Of a DNA stretch of 64,000 bases, positions 56,156-64,000 are shown piece by piece; position 1 is the first letter of the stretch; the number at the start of each line of letters is the position of its first letter. A program made the position numbers and the translations under genes. The notes beneath the pieces were generated by a model. It saw only the letters and a program-made list of their open reading frames with translations, searched no databases and had not been told where the DNA came from. The DNA comes from Morinoia aosen (lineage: Eukaryota; Arthropoda; Malacostraca; Amphipoda; Talitridae): assembly GCA_030386875.1 (NCBI GenBank), contig CM059564.1, forward strand, positions 42,738,075-42,802,074, written 5' to 3'.

Positions 56156-57163
56156 GGTTCTTGCTTTGTGACTCATAGCAAGGTATTAAAAAGGAAAAAT
56201 CGAGTGGAATTCTAGGATAATGGACAAACGAAAGATCAGCTGTAGAATGAAGATTGAAATCAGCGACAATCGCTTCAAAACTTTTCTTTCGGTGATAGGA
56301 AACCAACTTGCATCAAATATCTGTCATTTTAAATTCAAATTAGTGTGTGCGGTAACTAAGAAGCCATACTTCAAACACTATTTTTGCATCCTAAGTAACA
56401 TAAATAACTTGAAACCTTGTTTAATGGGACTGAGAAATTCTCATCAGTTTCATTTTGTATTCACTGTTTCAGTTCCGGCGCTTTGCCTTTGAACAAAAAT
56501 TCAATTAAGATTTCTAAATTTGGTCGTAAACATCTCTCAGTATCCATTGAAGTTCGGACGCCTGCCAGTTAACGTTGGGAGACCAAGAGTAAATTAAAGC
56601 TTCTAGTCATTAATTAAACTGATTTTCTAGCGACTCTTCATTTAAGGTTCAACTTTATTTTTTGCGTACCCGCTAATTTCTCAAAACCTTGAAGCGAAGG
56701 CTTGCTGACTTCATTGTGAAATTAGTTGCAAGCTCGCGGATGCCAATTTATCAGAAGTAACTCAGGTTACTATAATTAGATCTTTTGTTAGCATTATTCT
56801 TGGTCACCTGAGTTCATTTGTTAGTATTAGTTGCCCATGTTTAATGCTAAGAAAAAAAACTAACTAATCCTTGATCACAGTGTCTATTTTATATTGTTTC
56901 AAACGAACAATGTGATAGTTGAATATTGGTCTCATAAATGAATGCAAAACTATAAAACACATTTACATGAAAAACGCTTTCAGTCAAGAAAATACTATTT
57001 TTCTCGGGTAATTTTTTTTCCGTGAAGGAAGTGAAACTTTGAGACTATTCCATTGCAATGGTTCTTTAATTTCTTAATGATGCAAGCGTAGGAGCTTAAT
57101 CAATGAAAAACATGCAAGTTTTCAGTAATTATTAACTCCCATAAACACTAGACTACAACGTGC
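56156..57163. other. AT-rich stretch
   Basis: A 90-codon plus frame (56220-56492) without support. TTTGTTAGCATTA and TTTGTTAGTATTA occur 30 bases apart near 56790. Nothing else was seen. Confidence 0.35.
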
Positions 57164-57175
57164 GCCACCGGTGGC
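57164..57175. repeat. GCCACCGGTGGC palindrome
   Basis: A 12-bp perfect palindrome sharing CCACCGGTGG with the one inside the piggyBac-like element at 39471-39659. CACTAGACTAC lies 15-25 bases to the left and could be a decayed transposon end, but no matching right end or intact TTAA pair was found. Confidence 0.7.
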
Positions 57176-60100
57176 CACGGAGGGAAACTTCATAACGCTG
57201 CTGACCGACCAGTAGTCACAAACTCAATTTTTATAAACACTGTTTGCCATTTCTCAAAATTTCTTGCGGCAATTTACTTAAAATTTGAATTGAATATTTG
57301 AACCCACTTTGGACAATATATCAAGGAAAATGGAGTGGATGAACTACATTTTCTCCCTCTATACCACGTTTGTATATGTGCTACCCCTTCCATGGAGATA
57401 ATTTTGTATTTATGTGAACTGGCACTCCCAAGGAGAAAATCTGGGGTGCTGAGGTAGGCGTTCTTTTGTTGAACTAAAAAGCTTTTTTTTGTATCGTTAA
57501 GGAGCATCTTTTTTCGAAAGGGTCTTGTTATAATTTCCATTCAGGTACACTAAATTACCAAAACGCCTTAATCTTTATCTGAAAATTTTCTCTATAATTT
57601 TCTTGTGCGATATTATTTATATTGATAAAGATTATTTTTAAGAAAGTGAAAAGTTACTACAGTTGAAAGAGAACCATAAAATTTGAACGTAATGAACTTA
57701 AATTTCTAAAAGAAAAACATATATTGTTTTCCAATGAATTGGCTATGAAGAGGCTTCTGAAATTATTCAGTGAAATAAAATATTTTTGCGTGTTAGCAAC
57801 TGTTAGCAAAACTTGTTGCAACAAAAGTTTACTTGCTTGAGTATCAGACTGGAATCGTTAGGCCAAAATTATTTATGAGGAATTTAAACCGTTAAAAGTT
57901 TATGGAGCTGAAGTTACATAATATTTTCGATGTGAGTGATATTTCAGGTTTCTTCAGAGTTTTTAATTCCACTATGATTAGACGCTGAGAACTAACAATT
58001 AATCTGACCATGTATGCGTTTATTCATAAAAATTCCGAAACCCACAACCGAGTTGAAAAAGGTTTCCTAGTTAGATTAAGAACATGATAGAGAAAAGTAT
58101 TTTAGCTTCAGGTTGCAATGTACTTTCACTGTACACGTGCAGGTAGTATGTGTTCGGCGCGCAAGCTAAGGGTGAACAAATATGACTGTAGATATATGTA
58201 GAGTGTAAAGTCCATGCAAGTCCAACACTCTCATTCAAACGCACAACACGATCAACCTTTTAATTAGTCCAGCGAATCCCTGACAGCTTCTTATTTAACT
58301 CACTCAGCTTTGATAAGGAACACTTGGATTATGCTGTTGAATCAGTTCTCACTACCTGGCAGTGATGCTTGTTTTCGTACTTTGTTAGGAGCTCAAGGCA
58401 GAATTCGTGGTGATTAATCGGAATTGACGAGTCTTGACGAGATCAACAGGGAGTTCAGGGCGATTATAAGCGATTAATGAGCCTTAATGAGTTGATTCTG
58501 CGTCTCAATTTTCTGACTGAACACACATCTCTGTATTTTTTTTTGGGACCCTTCCACGGCTGGTCGTTTTTTTAAGTTCAACTGAAAATTACTCGATGAA
58601 TGCAGGAATTTTTTTCGACATAAACTTGAGCTATTTATTTTAATAATGTTCCGTGATCCCTTCAGCTTTTCCGTTTAAATATGAGCGATATAGACTCAGG
58701 ATAGTAAAATTTAACAAGGGTAATTCGAGGAGATTTTGGACGCCTCTGTGGGAACAGTAAAATCTCTTACTGTCACGTAACGAAGTGTCCCTTCATTAAT
58801 ATCTTTTTAAACTTCAAACTTTACAGCCAAAACTATTAGGCTTTTTGACATGTCCTTAAAAGATATTATTTCCAATTACCTTTGACGGATATCACAGTGC
58901 TTGAAAGCTTTTCAATTTTTAAACCTTTCGCTGCCAAGTTTGGCGAAAATTGAAAGGCATTTCGTCCAGTTAAATGTTTTATACCGTTCTCATCCCAGTT
59001 TTAGAAAGAGTAAAAACTAAATTTCCGATTTAATCAAAATATAAAAATATTCTATTAAATCGCCGTTTTTGCGAGACGAAACTTTTCATGTCCAATATTT
59101 AGGAATATTTAAAAGTTTTGAATTCTTCATTTAGTAACACGGAACTTTTTCTCCTCTTAGCTAAAGTTCGACACAGATTTTTAGACGAATTTATTGATGC
59201 TAATATTATTGGTTAATCAGTAAGCCTTCTGACAGCTACTCAGGAAACGCCTAGAATTGCCGCATGTCATCAATGCTCGCAAATGTGGTCATCACTCCTT
59301 AAGAATTAATAACATTGAAACAGGAATAGGCAAATATACTAAGCCGAGAATTTCAAGAAGCTGTGTTTAATTTCAGTAACAGGCGCTGTAGTGATGAGGA
59401 CAAATAAAAAAGATTCGAGTAGATAGAATAGAATTAAGTAGAAATAGAATATAAAATGCAACAAAAATAAGTCAAGCTCCCTATTTTGAGAGTCGTGAAG
59501 AGCCGTGCTTCAGAAGCCCATCACGCAGAGGCACACACGAAACACATTTGCAATCACCAATTATTATGCACAAACTGCAGCAGTTTCATTTTAATACAAT
59601 CCAATCCTATTGACCTGTTGACAATGACCCTATTGTCAACGTAGCCGTTATGCAGAGTGTGATACATGATTTAACCGTTTTCTGCGAAATGTAATAAATT
59701 TTACACCCAAGATTAACTCTTTTTTGAAGCCATGCTGACGCTACCATCAGATGAAGCATAAACTATCTTCCGCATGATGTCATAATCAAGCAACACCAAA
59801 GTCGCTTTCTTTAACCGAACGTTTGCTCTCCGTGTTAGCTCGCGAGACCAGCTGGATCATGTGGACTCATTTCCGTGAGAGCTTTGTCAACTGCACGCTC
59901 ATAAATGTAGATGTACAAGCTTCTTTTTTTGATCGCATAAGTGGACAATCCACGACGAGTTTTATTGGTTCCTAAGTGTTAATTTACTTAAGCTTCTACT
60001 AACTTAAGGCTGTTGCACATTACCTGTGCTGTAATTTTATTCGCATAATTTAACGATTGCATGAGTATTATGAGAAATAATGATGCGAGTAACGAATATT

Positions 60101-61011
60101 TGATAACATTTGCCATAGGTGTGAAAAGTTAAATAATCTAGTGAAAGGGAAATTTTTAATTTTTTTGTTTTTCAACATACTTCAAACACTGACAGGCCAA
60201 CAGAATACGTTTCAAGTGCATGCAATTTCATTCAACATTCGATAAAAAAAAATAAATCTGTCAGTTCCAGGCGTTTCACCTCAAAGTGAAAACTCCAAAT
60301 TCGAATGAGGATATCGTTGATAAATATTTGAAATAATAACAGTAGATATAGAGCTACTTATCTAAAGATACATGCCAACTAAGTAAGTAAACTAAAAATA
60401 AAAGTACCTATTCATAAAAACATTCCAAGCCAATTCAAAATTTCAATAAAACTTTACTTCTTTCTTTTCAAAATCGATTTCTTCTCCATTCAGAATCGAC
60501 AACATGGTCAAATATTTACATTTTGCTATTTACGTAAATTATATGCAAACATATTTTGCAACACATGCTATGTACGCAAATTTCTATTCGCTTCTGTTGG
60601 AAAAGAGAACTGCTTTCACATCATCAGCAAATAATTCACCTTTTCTTTCTTATGAAAAAAAATCATTAGAGGAGGGAAAGAAACTTCGAATAGAGTTTCA
60701 TTTATAAGCAATCATCTTCAAATCGTATGCTTTAATTAATGTTCATACGTCGTTCGAGAATGCAGGCGAGCTTTGAAAATGAAAGCGTTAATTTACACAC
60801 ATATCTCGAATAAATTTGACTATTTCTTGCAGCGTAAAACTTTTTTTTATAAATTTTACAACTATGGTTATACAATGAATCTATTGAACATTTTGCCAAT
60901 TTTTACTCTACTGTAAATGTTGTTCATCTTTAGAATAATACAGAAAATAATTGCTATATGCTACATCTTTGAACAGCTTTCACAATTGAGATAATATAAA
61001 TCTTGATGTTG
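57176..61011. other. Long AT-rich stretch
   Basis: TTTCAATTTT and AAAATTGAAA form a perfect 10-bp inverted pair near 58913 and 58949. Frames at 57274 (minus) and 60504 (plus) lack support. No array or transposon end was recognised. Confidence 0.35.
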
Positions 61012-61062
61012 ACAATGATAGATATTATAACAATGATAGATATTATAGAAAATGATAGATAT
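61012..61062. repeat. 20-bp repeat, three copies
   Basis: AATGATAGATATTATA occurs three times in succession, with spacers ACA and GAA. Confidence 0.85.
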
Positions 61063-61828
61063 TACACTGTATTTCAAGCCTACCTACTATGCTAAATTTA
61101 ATACCTTTCTCATCCCATTTTGGTAATCATAGTTATTTTTTTGCCCATTATAAACTCGAATGATTATCCCTTTGATGCTAAGCTACCGTAAGTTAAAAAA
61201 TCTTAACATGTCTTTATCTAGGTAGGCGTTCACTAGCTTGTCCGCCCGTCGTGATGTACCAGAAGGGATTCTAAAGAAGCACATCAAAAAACACCAATCT
61301 CTTTTTCTAAGGTTATTACCCCGGAGGTCTACCCTTGCTACCTACCTGCCTACCCTTGCACTTCTTGCTAGAGTCGGAGTCTGAGAGCTGCTTCGAGGCA
61401 TGCAAAAAGCTCTTAATTGCGTCGGGCCAATGGATCTGTTGAGAAGAGCTGTTAGCGCTCCTTGTACGCCATCAACAGTTTAGGTGCCGGTAAACAGAAG
61501 CGAGATACAGCCATAGTTCGCTCTGCTCTCCGTAGAATAGAAAAGAATGAGTAGGAATTGAATAGAAAATGGTAACAGGAACCAGCCGAGTGACACGTTC
61601 TCGGGTTGACCCCAAGTTCCGTGCCGTCAGATCAAAAACAGGTACAAACCAAAGACAGTTATAATCATCACTTTTCTCGTACGAGCTCAGTATGTTAACT
61701 TTATATCGCCTAACGTGGCCATTACACTAAGTGTGGTCCTATGATTAGGTTGTTTTCTCACACTATTCGGAATTTAAAAGCCTAGATTACCTTTTTTTCT
61801 CTCGATGTAAAATATTACTGAAGAGTTA
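61063..61828. other. AT-rich, with a GC-richer patch at 61220-61640
   Basis: The patch has a short frame (ATG at about 61431, MDLLRRAVSAPCTPST, then stop) and no clear splice site. Nothing firm. Confidence 0.35.
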
Positions 61829-62095
61829 AGGGCCGTTTACACTAGGGGACATTTTGGCCGTGAGGCGCGACACGTGTATACGAGGCTCACCACTGAGGCT
61901 CATATTTGTGTGTGTATACGTAGTTCCCTATTTGCTCTGATCAAATTCGTAATGCACGACACTCAGGAGCCTCTCAACTGCCGTGACGAATAGAGAACTT
62001 CGTATAAACACACACAAATATGAAACTCACGGGTGAGCTTCTATACACGTGTCGCGCCTCGCGGCGGAAGTGTCCTCTAGTGTGAACGGCGCCCT
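61829..62095. mobile_element. 267-bp PIF/Harbinger-like foldback MITE
   Basis: Two arms of about 110 bp (61829-61940 and 61985-62095) are inverted copies of each other. Shared blocks in order from the ends are ACACTAG, GAGGCGCGACACGTGTATA, GCTCACC and CATATTTGTGTGTGT. The ends AGGGCCGTTTACAC and AGGGCGCCGTTCACAC, and the 3-bp flanks TTA (61826-61828 and 62096-62098), fit PIF/Harbinger elements, which duplicate TWA on insertion. There is no coding capacity. It would fold into one long hairpin. Confidence 0.85.
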
Positions 62096-63103
62096 TTATT
62101 ACCATTGTAATCGTAATCACCGTGCCCCTGTACAGCTCGGTTTACAAGAAGAATGTGTCTCACAAAGTTTTTTTAATTCAATGGCGTAATGACCTTCAAC
62201 TTCAAAATATTCACAGAGATTAAATTTTTCGTCCGTGTGAATCGTTGTTTTTCAAAAAAGTTTTGTAAAAAGAACATTTAACAAATTGTAGCTTTTTTCC
62301 TGTACAGCTCTGTGATGAAGTATAGCACAACAAGAAATTGCTGCTAAAAGGGAATATTTTTCTCGAACTTTCAGTAAACAAACTAGTGAAGAACTTCAAG
62401 GTGCCATGAAAACCTCATGAATGGAAATACGGATTTAAAAATGTTTGTAAGGTGTCACAGTTTTCCAATTATAATACTTGGGTTCCGAAGTTTTCAGAAA
62501 ATGCTGACTCACCTAATCGAGAGAGTGTTTGAAATGAACGCATTTTATAAACACTAAATAATGAATTTAAAAGGAAAATTAACGAAGCTGGAGATAAGCA
62601 ATACATAAGGGACAACTTAATTAATAATTTTAAAAATCCTATTCACACAGTTGGCAGATTAACTCATTGAAATTTTTTTTTCTTAAAAATGAAACCGAGG
62701 TAAGGATCTTGAGTCAAAAAACAGGCGATTCAGAGGCGCTATGTTCATTCATACTAGAATTTATTTTTTGCTCAAATTTCTAACGTTATCTATAATAGCT
62801 TTCTCGAGGTAAGAATTAGATTTAATACCTTCCATTTTTCGCTGCCCCAGTCACGTATAGATTTTATTTTTGATCCCGTAGACGTGGGCAAAAGCTCCCC
62901 GTACCCGCTATATGATGCATGTTTTTAGATGCAGATCTGAACAAAAACTCTTCATACACGCAAAACAATATTTTCCTCTTGGTATTTGCTTTTTCGTAAG
63001 CCACAACATTTTTTTCTGTGCGTGAGACAAGCGCTTCCGAGGCAGGCGTCATTACAGGCAATCCTACGCGACTTACGGACGACTGCCGGATGATTTTTTT
63101 GAC
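62096..63103. other. AT-rich stretch, then a GC-richer patch from 62860
   Basis: Minus frames at 62864-63139 (91 codons, including PVMTPASEALVSRTEKN) and 62952-63137 overlap the patch. They have no domain or splice support. GAG|GTAAGG at 62700 and GAG|GTAAGA at 62809 are donor-like words without exons. Confidence 0.3.
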
Positions 63104-63295
63104 GTGAATGGCACGGCAGGCCGAAAATCTGGGCCACAACTGGTAAAAAATGAATATTGCCCGCGGATAGCTACCTCAATTTCTTCCGGAGTTGGTGCTG
63201 GAGCCATAGAAGCAGCATTGAGAGAATACTTTGGGTCGTTTATTCAAAGCGGGACACCTGTCAGTATCAAAACCTGCACTCATATTGACCCATAG
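63104..63295 (+). CDS. Candidate 63-codon frame, unknown
   Basis: Plus frame with SSGVGAGAIEAALREYFGSF near its middle and SIKTCTHIDP at the TAG. Glycine/alanine turns followed by a helix-like segment look protein-like. The first codon is TTG or similar, and no splice or poly(A) evidence was seen. It could be chance. Confidence 0.15.
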   Translation: MNGTAGRKSGPQLVKNEYCPRIATSISSGVGAGAIEAALREYFGSFIQSGTPVSIKTCTHIDP

Positions 63296-63468
63296 CACTA
63301 CGTTGTTGTTTTCAAAAGTCAGGAATGAAAATTTTATAGGATAAAATTTATTAAAATGATTTTTTGTAATATTTTCAACTCCCATTGCTTGCCAACAGCT
63401 TTGACGCAACCGTTAGCAACTTGAAAAAAATTCATACGATAACAGTGGTCTATCGTGTCGTGTGCTGT

Positions 63469-63807
63469 TTAAGTACAAGTGGGACCAAACGACCGACCTA
63501 ACCTCTCCTTCATGATCCAATACGAGCAACCGGTCGATGCATGCAGCTTCTCAATTTGAGTCGCTGTGTCAATCGAAAGTTCGGAAAAGGGCGAGCTCTG
63601 TTGCCGGAGCCGTCCATTAGACGGCTGGTCCAATAAGGCTCTCGAGCGCCACTTGCAAAGACGTCCACAAATGGCAACGATTTTGCCGGGCGCTACTAGA
63701 GCCAAAATTCGGAAATAAATTCTGGCTGCGTTTGACACAACTGCCCTAGAAGCAGAATGGCGCTCGCTTACTGCTGATAAATTTGCCTGAGGTGAGAAAA
63801 AACGCAA
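63469..63807 (-). CDS. Candidate 112-codon reverse frame in a GC-rich block
   Basis: The block 63480-63790 is GC-rich. The minus frame runs from near RFFSPQANLSAVSERHSASR to a TAG. It contains IYFRILALVAPGKIVAICGR and a C-terminal KERLGRSFGPTCT. No family is recognised and the plus strand is partly open. GC-rich DNA has fewer stops, so chance is a real alternative. Confidence 0.2.
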   Translation of the reverse strand: MRFFSPQANLSAVSERHSASRAVVSNAARIYFRILALVAPGKIVAICGRLCKWRSRALLDQPSNGRLRQQSSPFSELSIDTATQIEKLHASTGCSYWIMKERLGRSFGPTCT

Positions 63808-64000
63808 ACGGAAAATGATGAATTTCTGATTGCAAGGGTGAGAACCGTATCATGATGAAGAAATATGATTGAAAGTTTGTTTTTAGGAAATATTATGTGA
63901 CCCGTAATAGAGCTTTTTTTGAGTAGAATAAAATGGTTCCTCGTGGCATCTATTGTTTTCTGTGCATCTTCTGGTTTTATAATAAAGTAAGCTGCAGGAG
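63808..64000. other. AT-rich window end
   Basis: Nothing recognised. AATAAA occurs near 63981 on the plus strand without a gene leading to it. Confidence 0.4.

Overview
The window looks like non-coding nuclear DNA of an animal, most likely an arthropod; this is inference. It is AT-rich, with short GC-richer patches. The longest open frame has only 158 codons. No rRNA, tRNA, operon, ribosome-binding-site pattern, plasmid or phage gene, or CRISPR array is visible. A bacterial or viral window of 64 kb would be packed with genes. This one reads as long introns and/or intergenic DNA in which only a few short exon-like pieces can be proposed.

The main content is repeats. More than 20 separate tandem arrays or old tandem duplications, with units of 9 to 138 bp, lie along the whole length. 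The clearest are: a 68-76 bp pyrimidine-rich satellite-like array (2887-3600); six 46-bp copies (16813-17090); fourteen 30/31-bp copies in an A-A-B higher-order pattern (17387-17823); a 54-bp array (18069-18640); a 15-bp array interrupted by a near-perfect hairpin (21321-21690); a 25-bp array (28623-28833); two unrelated 17-bp arrays (31748-32067 and 37273-37550); a 52-bp array (46013-46262); dimeric arrays at 48827-49100 and 52478-52668; and about 29 copies of a 22-bp unit (55508-56155).

Non-autonomous DNA transposons form a second layer. There is a 114-bp hAT-like MITE with diverged 8-bp flanks (6718-6831). Two piggyBac-like elements are flanked by TTAA: 189 bp (39471-39659) and 577 bp (53661-54237). 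A 267-bp PIF/Harbinger-like foldback MITE is flanked by TTA (61829-62095). A 577-bp element with about 145-bp terminal inverted repeats and unknown family lies at 27653-28229. A short reverse-strand frame (20155-20352) may be a piggyBac transposase remnant.

Gene evidence is thin. The best candidates are three short plus-strand frames that run from an ATG to a consensus-like 5' splice site in phase 0 (22978-23097, 33916-33972, 40171-40188). They could be alternative first exons of a gene lying downstream, outside the window. Two 3'-terminal exon candidates each have an acceptor-like site, a stop codon and AATAAA: plus strand 8951-9049 and minus strand 55372-55457. A coding-like relic with one internal stop lies at 51895-52218. 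None could be assigned to a known family from the sequence alone.
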